Assembly (NCBI RefSeq): GCF_000317085.1
Contig: NC_019702.1
Coordinates: forward strand, 2,696,394 to 2,760,393
Direction: 5' to 3'
DNA length: 64,000 nt
Source of the DNA: Synechococcus sp. PCC 7502
GTDB taxonomy: Bacteria; Cyanobacteriota; Cyanobacteriia; Pseudanabaenales; Pseudanabaenaceae
The translations under genes were made by a program, and so were the position numbers. The notes below the pieces were generated by a model. That model was not told the origin of the DNA. It saw nothing but the letters and a program-made list of their open reading frames with translations, and did not search any database. Of the stretch, positions 32,773 through 42,240 are shown piece after piece (the first letter of the stretch is position 1; the number at the start of each line of letters is the position of its first letter).

Positions 32773-35016
32773 CTAGGGTATTTTAGCAATAAGTTGGCAA
32801 ACTGTGAGAATGTTCTTCCCATTTTCATGGATATAGTTCACTTTTTCCGATAGTTGCTGAACTAAGAAAAATCCTAATCCACCTTGCGATCGCCTATCGT
32901 CATCTCCATTTAAATCTGGGGCAGCTATTTCGGTAATCGGGTTAAAGGGTTTGCCGCCATCAATAAAAGTCATAGTTAAACGTTCGGCATCAAGCTCTAG
33001 TTGCAGATCAATATGTCCGCCTTGGGAGTTGGCATATCCATACTGAATAATATTGACAACTACTTCCTCCGCAATTAATTGAGCATCTTCAATGGATTCC
33101 ATAGTTAATGCTGCGGCTGCTAAAATTTGACTCAAGTTTTGTCTTAATTTCTCTATGTCTGTTAACTCGCTATTAATACTAAGACTCCATTCCATAATAT
33201 TTTCCTGCAAAAGAGGATGTAAGGGCAGATATTGCAAAACTAACAGGGTCATATCATCGGATTGGGGTGCTTCTCCCACAAAGCGATCGCAGAAATGCTG
33301 AACTGTACGAATGGTGCGGGTGGGATTAGAGGGAAGATGAAACTTAATAGTCTCGATCAAACGCTCATCGGTAAAAATTTCACCCTTAGAATTCATTGCT
33401 TCGGTAATGCCATCGGTATATAACAAAATTAAATCATTAGACTCTAATAAACATTCACTTTGTGTAAATATTGCATCTTCATATAGCCCAAGGGGAGAAC
33501 CTGTGTCCAAATCTAGGCATGTAACCTGTTGATTTTTGATTAATAACGGCGCATCATGCCCTGCACTAGCATAAATAAACCTACCGCTATGCAGATCGAG
33601 AACACCACAAAATAGGGTGACAAATTGGCATTCATTATTATCCACACATAGCTCTCGATTGACGTTATGCAAAATTTCCGCAGGTGTACTAGAGGTTTTG
33701 GTTAATGCCCTAATCAAAGTGACTGTACATGCCATCATTAGAGCGGCGGGAAACCCTTTGCCAGCAACATCACCAATAATTAAACATAGGCGATCACTTC
33801 CCAATAAAAAGAAATCATAGAGATCACCTCCAACGATGCGGGCGGGTTTGAGTAAAGCGGAAATTTCGTAGGGAGCATTGGGAATACCCAGGATACTAGG
33901 TCGGGGTAGCATGGTGCGCTGAATCTCTGCCGCGAGGGTAATTTCACTTTCTAGTTTTTGTTTGGCAGCCGTGGTTTCTTGTAAATCTTGGATATGAGTA
34001 AGTAAAGAACTCTGCATGCGCCCAAAGGCTTGGGTTAGTCGGCCGACTTCATCAACGGATGTAACTGGGGGCAGTTTTGTGTCAAGATCGCCATGTGCCA
34101 TCGCTTCCGTACTATCAATCAAAGCCCGCAAGGAACGGGTGGTAAGTCGGGAAATCATAGCAATAACCACCCACATTAATACCATATCCCTAGACATGGA
34201 GGCGATCGCCAACCAGAGATAATGCTGAAGGAAACGTTCTAATTCACTATTACTAAAAGCTACACCCACTTTCCAGTTTACAGATGGAACCTGCTGGGAT
34301 ATTTGCTTAAACAAATCATTCTGAGTCTTATTCTGAATCTGTGTGGTCGGCTTAACGATCCATTGGTTGGAGGGTGAGATCACAAAAGTTTCACCGAGTT
34401 TGAGAAAATTCACCTCATCAGGTTGGGTTAAGTACTTTTGCATTAAGGGGGTAATCCAATCTAGATTTACCTCCATAGCCAAAATGCCTGAAGTTATGGG
34501 AACGCAATAGGTAACACCTGATAACTGACTATTTAGTAAAGGATGGGGGGCTGTCCAATGGGGCTGTAGTTTATGCTCTTCTTTTTTATTAAAAAGACAT
34601 TGGTTTTGCCACAATAACTGCTCTTGCTCGTTTAATTTGGTATATCCTTTTTGGCGTTGGTATTGCCATCCTAAGTTGTTAATATTATTAGTATTAATCA
34701 GAGCGATCGCCTGTACTTTAGGTTGATTATCTGCCAATACTTTTAGAGATTGACGAAGGTCATTATTTGATTTGATCTGGCTTAGGATTAAGGTACTGTG
34801 TTCAATTGCTTTTAGTTCGCCTTCAATTTCTTTGGTAATGGTATCAATCCGTGACTGGGCAATATCTAGCATCCACTTTTCCACAACACTTTGAATGATT
34901 AAGCGGGCGCTGGTGTAAGACAATCCATAAATAGCAATCGCCGCCACGACACAACCAAAGATTAAACGATAGGTAATACTTTTAAATTGGAATGAGGGAA
35001 AGGTAAATTTAGTCAT
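32773..35016 (-). CDS. Membrane sensor, RsbU-type PP2C phosphatase fused to RsbW-like kinase domain
   Basis: A 747-residue transmembrane protein. The order is: first helix (LIFGCVVAAIAIYGLSYTSA, ~14-34), an extracytoplasmic sensor with two Cys (QCLF and TYCVP), a second helix (LMWVVIAMISRL, ~280), a HAMP domain, a coiled linker, a SpoIIE/PP2C phosphatase (ARIVGGDLYDFF, IIGDVAGKGFPAALMMA, ASAGHDAPLL, YTDGITEA, QSDDMTLLV), and a GHKL ATPase of the anti-sigma type (EEVVVNIIQYGY, FIDGGKPFNP, GGLGFFLVQQLS). It thus carries both the phosphatase and the kinase activity that act on the STAS protein encoded 25 bp downstream. It is directly followed in transcription by that gene. Confidence 0.9.
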   Translation of the reverse strand: MTKFTFPSFQFKSITYRLIFGCVVAAIAIYGLSYTSARLIIQSVVEKWMLDIAQSRIDTITKEIEGELKAIEHSTLILSQIKSNNDLRQSLKVLADNQPKVQAIALINTNNINNLGWQYQRQKGYTKLNEQEQLLWQNQCLFNKKEEHKLQPHWTAPHPLLNSQLSGVTYCVPITSGILAMEVNLDWITPLMQKYLTQPDEVNFLKLGETFVISPSNQWIVKPTTQIQNKTQNDLFKQISQQVPSVNWKVGVAFSNSELERFLQHYLWLAIASMSRDMVLMWVVIAMISRLTTRSLRALIDSTEAMAHGDLDTKLPPVTSVDEVGRLTQAFGRMQSSLLTHIQDLQETTAAKQKLESEITLAAEIQRTMLPRPSILGIPNAPYEISALLKPARIVGGDLYDFFLLGSDRLCLIIGDVAGKGFPAALMMACTVTLIRALTKTSSTPAEILHNVNRELCVDNNECQFVTLFCGVLDLHSGRFIYASAGHDAPLLIKNQQVTCLDLDTGSPLGLYEDAIFTQSECLLESNDLILLYTDGITEAMNSKGEIFTDERLIETIKFHLPSNPTRTIRTVQHFCDRFVGEAPQSDDMTLLVLQYLPLHPLLQENIMEWSLSINSELTDIEKLRQNLSQILAAAALTMESIEDAQLIAEEVVVNIIQYGYANSQGGHIDLQLELDAERLTMTFIDGGKPFNPITEIAAPDLNGDDDRRSQGGLGFFLVQQLSEKVNYIHENGKNILTVCQLIAKIP

Positions 35017-35177
35017 CCTAATTTTAGTGTGAGCTTCTTAATAATCTTGTTTACTCAAAAGTTAGCGCAATATTTAGGCTCAAGTATTTTATTACGGTCA
35101 AGTCTAAATGGAATTAAAGTTGGGCAAGATCACTACGCAAGATCATTTGTAAAATTCTAAAAGTAAAACTCAAAAAG

Positions 35178-37772
35178 CTAGAAAAGTCTAATAATTTCCT
35201 CGGCAGGAACTGGGGGAGAGAAAAAGTATCCTTGGGCGCGATCGCAGCCTAACTTGCGTAAAATCTCTAACTGTCCTACGGTTTCTACACCTTCAGCAAC
35301 GGTCTGCATATTAAGGTTTTGCGCCAACAGAATTACCGCTTTAACAATTTCCAGATTCTCTTTTTCTAAACTGATAATAAAGGAACGATCAATTTTAATC
35401 GTATCTAAGGGAAATCGACAGAGATAACTTAATGAAGAATAACCTGTACCAAAATCATCAATATCTAAACTAATCCCAGCACTTCGCAGTTTTTCGAGCC
35501 CTACCCGTGTGGCATCGGTGCTATCCATCAGCGTACTTTCCACTAGTTCCAATTTCAAATGCTTTGGTTCTAAACCAGTTTCTTCTAAAATTTGATAGAT
35601 GTATTGCATCCAGTTAGGTTGAAGGAATAGCAAGCTAGATAGATTCACGCTTACTTGTTTTAGCGAAATATGTCGATGGGATTTAAGCCATGTTTGCATT
35701 TGGACACAAGCCTGTCTAAGTACCCATAAATCTATAGTGGCGATCGCTCCCATATCCTCAGCCACTGATAAAAATAATCCGGGATTTAGTAATCCACGGG
35801 TGGGGTGATTCCAGCGAATTAAAGCCTCGCAGCCAACTACTTCTAGGTTAGAAATTTTGACAATTGGTTGATAGTAAACTACAAATTCTTCGATATTAAT
35901 GGGTAATGCGATCGCCCGCCGCAGATCAGTTTCCAACTCTAGGAGGGCATTAGCTCGATCGTGCATGGCAGCATCAAAAATTTTGGAACAAGCTTTACCA
36001 TCTTGCTTAGCTTGATATAGAGCAATATCGGCATCACGGAGTAAATCTTGGGGCGAACCAGTGGAGTTCAATGGTGAAACTATACCAATACTAGTGCTGG
36101 TATAAATTTGATGTCCTTCGATCTCAAAGGGTTGATTCAGACTCTTTTGAATTCTTTCAGCAAAATGATTAGCAAACTCAATGTTGGGAATTTCATTGAG
36201 GAGAATAATAAATTCATCACCCCCAAATCGGGAAATCATATCGGTTTTACGCAGACAGGACTGTAGTCTTTTGGTCACAGCTATTAAGAGCAAATCCCCA
36301 ATTAGATGCCCGAGAGAATCATTAACCAACTTAAACCGATCTAAATCCAAAAACAGTAAAGCAAATAGATAATCTGGTTCGACTTGACGGCGCGCAATGC
36401 GATTTTCAAGGCTATATATAAATGCCGAACGATTGGGTAAATTAGTTAACGGATCATGATAGGCGGAATGGTGGAGGTCAATAAACGTTGATTCCAAACG
36501 ATTAGCCATTGTGTTAAAAGACCTAGCCAAAACCTGTAATTCTTCTATGCCTTCTTCGGGAATGATCACGGCATCTTCGTGATTCGCTAAATTAGAAACA
36601 GCCGTAGATAGATTGAGAATGGGCTTAGCAATTTTACGGGCAACAAGGGTACCAATTATCGCCGAGGTAGCAAGGGCGATCGCACAAAGGGCAACTGTAG
36701 ATTGGGTATTTTGCTGAATTTTATCCATGAAATCAGACTCTGGAACCACCACTACGATTAACCAGTCAATACCCATCGAATCTGTTAAGGGGGAAACTTG
36801 GGCAAAGTATTTAGCTCCAGCAATATTTAACTCAAACTCTTTGGGATTTTTGGGATTTAGATCGTCCTTTTGTTGTAATAGTTTTTGTGCTGACTGCCGC
36901 ATGATCTCATTTTTACTGGCTTGGGCAAATAGGCGATCGGTGGTACTACCTTGAATGGTGAAAATTGGATCATCCGTGGATGTGCTAATTAATGCCCCAG
37001 ATTTTTCCATAATAAAAGTCTGTCCCGACTTGCCAATTTTGAGACTACGCAGAAATTCGTTAATTCTTAGAAACACAAAATCCGTGGATACAACCCCTAC
37101 TAAATTTCCTGATTGTCCGTAAACGGGTTGCGCTGCAGAAATAGTGAGTCCCTTAGTAACAAAGTGACGATAAATTTTTGTCCAAGTCGGCTTACCTGTG
37201 GCTATGGCAGTTTTATACCAAGGTCGACTTCTAGGATCAAAGCGGTTTGGTACGGTTTCTAAAAGTTGAAGGCGATCGCCATTTTGATCGGTACTAAAAT
37301 AATCTATCTGTTGATTAGTACTGGAATTCGCCACTCCCGTCGCCACCTGCCCCGAAGGAAATCGCCGTGCTGTATAAAACTCGCCGTTAGTTTTGCCAAT
37401 ATAGTGAAAGGTGGTAGTCGGAAAAGTGACAATCTGTTTCCATAAATGTCGGCTCAGTATCTCTTCATTATTAAGATCAATCTGTCCCGTGGCGATCGCA
37501 TTAGCAGTAATCTGATTAATCAAAGGTGGCAGGGCAATATAGCTCTCCATTTGATCTTTAATATGTTCACTAATGCCATTGCGTAATTCTGAAGCAACTT
37601 CATTGACTGCGGTCTGCCCATTGCGAAAGGATAGCCAACCAATTACCCCCACGATCGCAAAAATTTGCAATAAAAAAGGAATTACCAAAAATGCGGATAA
37701 GGAGACCTTAAATTTAGGCTGAGCTTTGCCTTGAAATTTACTTTGACTAGTTTGACTTTTCAAGACTCCCAA
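35178..37772 (-). CDS. dCache-HAMP-GGDEF-EAL protein (cyclic di-GMP enzyme)
   Basis: An 864-residue membrane signalling protein. Order: helix 1 (FLVIPFLLQIFAIVGVIGWL), a large double-Cache-type sensor (residues ~60-350; SRPWYKTAIATGKPTWTKIY and GQTFIMEKSGALISTS are typical), helix 2 (VALCAIALATSAIIGTLVA), HAMP, a GGDEF domain with intact RFGGDEFIILL (~519), and an EAL domain with GCEALIRWNHP (~647), the metal/base region DDFGTGYSSLSYL and EGVE. Both synthesis and degradation of cyclic di-GMP look possible. No inhibitory RxxD is obvious directly before GGDEF. It is in the same direction as, and 161 bp upstream of, the phosphatase/kinase gene. Confidence 0.92.
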   Translation of the reverse strand: MGVLKSQTSQSKFQGKAQPKFKVSLSAFLVIPFLLQIFAIVGVIGWLSFRNGQTAVNEVASELRNGISEHIKDQMESYIALPPLINQITANAIATGQIDLNNEEILSRHLWKQIVTFPTTTFHYIGKTNGEFYTARRFPSGQVATGVANSSTNQQIDYFSTDQNGDRLQLLETVPNRFDPRSRPWYKTAIATGKPTWTKIYRHFVTKGLTISAAQPVYGQSGNLVGVVSTDFVFLRINEFLRSLKIGKSGQTFIMEKSGALISTSTDDPIFTIQGSTTDRLFAQASKNEIMRQSAQKLLQQKDDLNPKNPKEFELNIAGAKYFAQVSPLTDSMGIDWLIVVVVPESDFMDKIQQNTQSTVALCAIALATSAIIGTLVARKIAKPILNLSTAVSNLANHEDAVIIPEEGIEELQVLARSFNTMANRLESTFIDLHHSAYHDPLTNLPNRSAFIYSLENRIARRQVEPDYLFALLFLDLDRFKLVNDSLGHLIGDLLLIAVTKRLQSCLRKTDMISRFGGDEFIILLNEIPNIEFANHFAERIQKSLNQPFEIEGHQIYTSTSIGIVSPLNSTGSPQDLLRDADIALYQAKQDGKACSKIFDAAMHDRANALLELETDLRRAIALPINIEEFVVYYQPIVKISNLEVVGCEALIRWNHPTRGLLNPGLFLSVAEDMGAIATIDLWVLRQACVQMQTWLKSHRHISLKQVSVNLSSLLFLQPNWMQYIYQILEETGLEPKHLKLELVESTLMDSTDATRVGLEKLRSAGISLDIDDFGTGYSSLSYLCRFPLDTIKIDRSFIISLEKENLEIVKAVILLAQNLNMQTVAEGVETVGQLEILRKLGCDRAQGYFFSPPVPAEEIIRLF

Positions 37773-37865
37773 TCCAATATATTGACTAGATAATTATGCC
37801 CAGTATATATAAATTAAAATTCCCGCACAGTAGGTTTAGTTACTCCAGCTAATTAATCACATAAT

Positions 37866-38132
37866 TTACACATACTTTAAAAGTAACTGCTGAAGCTTAG
37901 AAACTGGCGATCGCGGCGAAATTCTTGGTAGTTCCTGTTCCATATTATCCTTAAGCACGCACAGCACTGGGATTTCGTACTGATATTTTTCAAACCAGTT
38001 TAAGTTAGTAGTAATATCCCTTACTTCGATTAATACAGGTGGTAATACATCTAGCTCTTGAATTTGCTCCAACTTTTCCATTAATCCAAGGCATAGACAG
38101 CAATCAGGCTTGCTATAGAGTATTAAATTCAT
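37866..38132 (-). CDS. Glutaredoxin-like protein (DUF836)
   Basis: An 88-residue thioredoxin-fold protein. The N-terminus LILYSKPDCCLCLGLMEKLE has the C-x2-C redox pair (PDCCLC gives C-C-x-C), as in DUF836 glutaredoxin-like proteins, followed by VRDITTNLNWFEKYQYEIPVLCVL, where the cis-Pro (IPV) is conserved. Length is normal for the family. Divergent from the DUF1361 gene with 51 bp between starts. Its redox partner is unknown. Confidence 0.85.
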   Translation of the reverse strand: MNLILYSKPDCCLCLGLMEKLEQIQELDVLPPVLIEVRDITTNLNWFEKYQYEIPVLCVLKDNMEQELPRISPRSPVSKLQQLLLKYV

Positions 38133-38183
38133 AGGAAATTTATTGATCCAGTAGAATAAGTCTAAACCAGATTTCAGATCACT

Positions 38184-38798
38184 ATGTCCACAGCTTGGGA
38201 ATTGTTTACTACGAATTTGGGTTGGATGGGGTGGAACCTATTTCTTGCCTTTTTACCCTTGGCATTAAGTCTAGTTTTATTTAAACATAACTCTAAAAAT
38301 TGGAGTAACCATCGGCATAACTTAATCTGGTGGCTGGGAGTTGGGGCATTTTTAGCTTTCCTGCCTAATGCTGCCTATATTTTGACAGACATTATTCATT
38401 TAGTTGATAACTTAGAAGAGCCGATTTCCCGTAGTGGTTTGCTGTTACTAATTCTGCCGCAGTACAGTTGCTTTTTTGTGGCTGGATTTTTGTGTTATGT
38501 GTTCTCTTTACAGCGCTTGAGTGACTATCTTAAATCCTTAAATTTAATTTCTACAGGAATTTGGTTTGAGTTGGGTATTCATCTTCTATCAGCGGTGGGT
38601 GTATATTTAGGTCGGTTTAATCGACTTAATAGCTGGAATATTGTGACTAAGCCGATCGCCTTGGTTAGGATCGTTTTAGATAATTTGGATAGTCAGCATT
38701 TTGTTGGATTTACCCTGTTATTTTTTGTTGTCATTACCTGTTTGTATTATCTTTGCAAGCGGTTGAGTATTTTGTTTTTGGGTTCGAGTAGGGTATAG
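38184..38798 (+). CDS. DUF1361 membrane protein
   Basis: A 204-residue membrane protein with about six hydrophobic helices. LGWMGWNLFLAFLPLALSLV, GVGAFLAFLPNAAYILTDII and the later SAVGVYLGRFNRLNSWN are hallmark blocks of DUF1361: the FLPNAAY stretch and GRFxRxNSW motif. Function is not known. It is followed 45 bp later by uppP on the same strand, so the two may be cotranscribed. Confidence 0.85.
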   Translation: MSTAWELFTTNLGWMGWNLFLAFLPLALSLVLFKHNSKNWSNHRHNLIWWLGVGAFLAFLPNAAYILTDIIHLVDNLEEPISRSGLLLLILPQYSCFFVAGFLCYVFSLQRLSDYLKSLNLISTGIWFELGIHLLSAVGVYLGRFNRLNSWNIVTKPIALVRIVLDNLDSQHFVGFTLLFFVVITCLYYLCKRLSILFLGSSRV

Positions 38799-38843
38799 TT
38801 CAAAACGGACTTTCGCTACCATTAATTTCCTGCTTAATTTTCT

Positions 38844-39641
38844 ATGGAATACTTTCAAGCTTTCGTTTTAGGTATTATCCAAGGTATTACCGAATTCTTA
38901 CCGATCAGTAGCACGGCTCATCTGATTGTGTTTACCCACTTTTTGGGCTGGGAAAATCTTGGGCAGAAAGCCTTTGTGGATGCGATCCAACTTGGCAGTG
39001 TTTTCGCAGTGGTTTGGTATTTCTGGGCGGATTTGCGTAATATTTTCGGAGGGGCAACTGAGGCATTTCAAAATAAGGATTGGCAACGGGAGGAATGGAA
39101 GTTATTAGTGGGAGTCGGAGTTGGTACCATCCCTGCTTTAGCCGTGGGTTATATATTTAAGGATGTATTACCTAAAAGTATTCTCGTAATTGCGATCGCC
39201 TCCATAGTCATGGCTATACTTTTGGGATTGGCGGAAGAATTTGGCAGTAGAAAACGGGGCTTTGAAACCTTAGAAATTAAAGATGGTATTCTCGTTGGCA
39301 TTGGTCAAACCTTAGCATTGATTCCGGGCGTATCTAGGTCTGGTTCAACTTTAACTACGGGCTTATTTTTGGGATTAGAAAGATCAACGGCGGCGAGGTT
39401 TTCTTTTTTGTTGGGGCTACCGACTTTGACGATCGCTACGCTGTATGAATCAATTAAGGTTATTAAAAATGTTGATAGTTTTGCCATTCTAGCAGTGGGT
39501 ATTATTTCCGCCTTTATTTTTTCCTACTTGGCGATCGCTTTTTTAATTGAATTCTTAAAAACTAAATCCACTTGGATATTTATTTGGTACCGTCTGGCAT
39601 TTGGGGGAATATTACTAGTTATTTCAATCTTGGGCAAATAG
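38844..39641 (+). CDS. uppP: Undecaprenyl-diphosphatase
   Basis: This membrane enzyme (BacA/UppP) recycles the lipid carrier of peptidoglycan and polysaccharide synthesis by removing one phosphate. The 265-residue protein has the two diagnostic motifs: GIIQGITEFLPISSTAHLIV near the N-terminus (Glu and Ser essential) and LIPGVSRSGSTLTTGLFLGL in the second half (Arg, Ser). Eight or so membrane helices, intact, normal length. It may explain the clustering of other envelope genes nearby, though they are not one operon. Confidence 0.95.
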   Translation: MEYFQAFVLGIIQGITEFLPISSTAHLIVFTHFLGWENLGQKAFVDAIQLGSVFAVVWYFWADLRNIFGGATEAFQNKDWQREEWKLLVGVGVGTIPALAVGYIFKDVLPKSILVIAIASIVMAILLGLAEEFGSRKRGFETLEIKDGILVGIGQTLALIPGVSRSGSTLTTGLFLGLERSTAARFSFLLGLPTLTIATLYESIKVIKNVDSFAILAVGIISAFIFSYLAIAFLIEFLKTKSTWIFIWYRLAFGGILLVISILGK

Positions 39642-39667
39642 TGATTGATGAATACTTAAAATGAATC

Positions 39668-40792
39668 TTAAAGTCGAACGAACTGCGCCATAAATTTGCG
39701 ATCAATCCTGTCTTTCCAAATCCATAGTAGTTTAGATGCACCGATCATAATTCTGCCTCTTACGGCGATCGCCCGACCATCACCAGTACCAATGAGAGCT
39801 AAATGTTGTTTCTGCGGATAAAAGGGAATAGGAGTTTTTCCTAAAGTTACCCGTCGCAGATTTTGATATAAAGGTTTACCCTGACGCACCGCAAATACCC
39901 CCGCCTTGGGTCTTGGATCATCTTTAATGGTGGCAATATCACCTGTGGCAAATATATTCGGATGGGAAAGCGATCGCAAAGAATGATCAATGGCAATAAA
40001 ACCCTGAATATCCGTGGCTATTCCAGAATTTTTAATCCAGTCGGGGGCGGTGGCATTTGTGACCCAAAAGATGCGATCGCAGTTAATAGTAAGCCCAGAA
40101 TTACAGTGCAGAGCTTTATTAGATATATCTTCAGTAATAGCATTCACAGTTTGATTTAGGTGCAGCTTTATGCCCCGTTGCTGTAAAAGTTGAGCAAATT
40201 TATGACCAATATCAGGAACATAGCCCGACATTAATGTAGAAGAACGATGACATAAATGAATTTTACAGTCCGTGCGTGCCTGCATAGTTAGTGCCAACTC
40301 CACCCCACCTGCACCACCGCCCACTATACCAATTTTGGGTAAAGATAGGCGATCACTCTGTTTAATTACCTTAATCTCCTCTAAAAAATTCTCCCAATCT
40401 TCTAAAAACTGAGGCACAGGTTTAACAGGAATGGCATATTCAGCCCCAGAAATTAAATTTGTAGCTGGCGTACTTCCAATATCTATGGATAAATAATCAA
40501 AGGGAACAGGGACGTGATTTTGACAGATCACTAATTGATGCTCTAAGTCCAAGCTGACCGCGCGATCTAAAATTAAATCCGCCTGGGCAAAATTTGCGAG
40601 TTTCAATAAATTAATATGACATTCTTGATGACTATACAATCCTGCAATATGTCCTGGTAACATTCCTGAATAGGGTGCTTCCATCACATCAGAAATTAAA
40701 ATTAAACGTACTTGAGGTAATGGATTTAAACCTAACAACCGTAGAGCGATCGCATGGCTATGACCACCACCAAGTAAAACTAAATTTTGCAT
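39668..40792 (-). CDS. FAD-dependent NADH-dehydrogenase-like oxidoreductase (SelD-associated type) without SelD domain
   Basis: A 374-residue two-dinucleotide-fold oxidoreductase. FAD-binding LVLLGGGHSHAIALRLLG opens the protein; KIGIVGGGAGGVELALTM is the NAD(P)H-binding site; NIFATGDIATI closes the FAD site. The N-terminal MEAPYSGMLPGHIAGLYSHQE block and the terminal LLWIWKDRIDRKFMAQF are those of the oxidoreductase half of the cyanobacterial fusion with selenide, water dikinase. The gene stops exactly where the SelD half would begin, and no SelD sequence follows before uppP. Which electron acceptor it uses is unknown. Confidence 0.85.
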   Translation of the reverse strand: MQNLVLLGGGHSHAIALRLLGLNPLPQVRLILISDVMEAPYSGMLPGHIAGLYSHQECHINLLKLANFAQADLILDRAVSLDLEHQLVICQNHVPVPFDYLSIDIGSTPATNLISGAEYAIPVKPVPQFLEDWENFLEEIKVIKQSDRLSLPKIGIVGGGAGGVELALTMQARTDCKIHLCHRSSTLMSGYVPDIGHKFAQLLQQRGIKLHLNQTVNAITEDISNKALHCNSGLTINCDRIFWVTNATAPDWIKNSGIATDIQGFIAIDHSLRSLSHPNIFATGDIATIKDDPRPKAGVFAVRQGKPLYQNLRRVTLGKTPIPFYPQKQHLALIGTGDGRAIAVRGRIMIGASKLLWIWKDRIDRKFMAQFVRL

Positions 40793-40849
40793 TTGATCTA
40801 CAATTCTCCTACATTGCGTAGTCTAGGTATTGGGAGGACAGAATAGTTG

Positions 40850-42193
40850 ATGGTATCTCCAGATCGTCAAGAACATCTAATCATTTTTGCTCGCTATCCT
40901 ACAATTGGAAAGGTTAAAACCCGTTTAATTCCAGACTTAGGTGCAGAGGCTACCACAGCAATTTATACCCAAATGGCAGAGCTAACTCTTAAGCAAGCCA
41001 GAACCCTAAGATTAATCCGAAATATAACTATAGAAGTATGGTTTACGGGCGGTACAAAAGCAGAAATGCAGGCATGGTTAGGAGATGATCTGGACTATCA
41101 AGAACAAATTGGAGAAACTCTGGGCGATCGCCTGATCTATGCCTTGAAAACCGCAATTAATAATGGTAGTAAATCTGTAATCATCATTGGTACCGACTGC
41201 CCCGAACTAGATGCCAAGATTTTAGGTCAAGGATTTTCGCAATTACAAGATCATGACTTAGTTTTAGGAGCCGCTAATGATGGTGGATATTACCTAATTG
41301 GCTTGCAAAAATTTGTGCCAGAACTATTCATAAATATACCCTGGAGTACATCAGAGGTATTCCTAAAAACTGTAAATATGGCAGAAATCTTGAGAATGAG
41401 TCAGTTTGTTTTACCCACCTTGACTGATGTGGATACGGCAAAAGATTTAAGCATTTGGGAACAGGTAAGAAGGCAAAATGAGCAGGTTGATTGCAATCCC
41501 AAAATTTCCATTATTATTCCCACCCTCAACGAAGCTGAAAATTTAGCAAAGGTGCTGCAAAGTATTGCTAATGCTGAAAATGTGGAAATAATTATTGTTG
41601 ATGCTGGTAGTTCCGATCAAACCGTAGCGATCGCTCAAAGCCAAAGTATAAAAGTAGTTTCTGGAGTCACAGGGCGAGCAAAACAGATGAATTTAGGAGC
41701 TAGTATTGCCACTGGGGAGATTTTATTATTTTTACATGGGGATACGGTTTTACCTTTCGGATTTGAGCAGTCTGTTAGAGAAATTTTAGCTCAACCAACT
41801 AAAAGAACTATAGCTGGGGCATTCAAACTTAAAATTAATGGCAAAGGTTGGGGATTGCGGCTAGTAGAATGGGGAGTTAGTATGAGATCGCAGCTATGTC
41901 AAATGCCGTACGGTGATCAAGCAATTTTTATGAACACCTCAAAGTTCCTGAGACTAGGTGGATTTAGGGATTTACCCATTATGGAAGATTTTGAGATCAT
42001 TCTGCAACTAAGAACACAGGGCAGAATCAGAATTTCCCCTTTAGCGGTAACCACTTCGGCACGCCGTTGGCAAAAGTTAGGGATTTTTTCAACTACCCTA
42101 ATTAACCAAATTATGATTATTGGCTATCTGTGGGGAGTTCAGCCAACCAAACTAGCGCAGTGGTACAAAAAATATAAAAACAAGAATTCATAA
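40850..42193 (+). CDS. Bifunctional glycosyltransferase: TIGR04282-type plus TIGR04283-type GT2
   Basis: A 447-residue fusion. The N-terminal ~205 residues (IIFARYPTIGKVKTRLIP, IIGTDCPELDAKIL, GAANDGGYYLIGL) form a nucleotidyltransferase-fold DUF2064/TIGR04282 domain; the C-terminal part (SIIIPTLNEAENLAKVL, IIVDAGSSDQT, LLFLHGDTVLP, MPYGDQAIFM) is a GT2 transferase of TIGR04283 type. The two are usually separate neighbouring genes in cyanobacteria and were named from arsenosugar synthesis clusters. The frame also opens at TTG 40847, but ATG 40850 sits after GGGAGGA (40832-40838), so I start there. Substrates are not evident from sequence. Confidence 0.85.
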   Translation: MVSPDRQEHLIIFARYPTIGKVKTRLIPDLGAEATTAIYTQMAELTLKQARTLRLIRNITIEVWFTGGTKAEMQAWLGDDLDYQEQIGETLGDRLIYALKTAINNGSKSVIIIGTDCPELDAKILGQGFSQLQDHDLVLGAANDGGYYLIGLQKFVPELFINIPWSTSEVFLKTVNMAEILRMSQFVLPTLTDVDTAKDLSIWEQVRRQNEQVDCNPKISIIIPTLNEAENLAKVLQSIANAENVEIIIVDAGSSDQTVAIAQSQSIKVVSGVTGRAKQMNLGASIATGEILLFLHGDTVLPFGFEQSVREILAQPTKRTIAGAFKLKINGKGWGLRLVEWGVSMRSQLCQMPYGDQAIFMNTSKFLRLGGFRDLPIMEDFEIILQLRTQGRIRISPLAVTTSARRWQKLGIFSTTLINQIMIIGYLWGVQPTKLAQWYKKYKNKNS

Positions 42194-42240
42194 TTCCTCA
42201 ACTGCCAATCTGCTTTGACTTTGCCTAGGATAAAGACACC

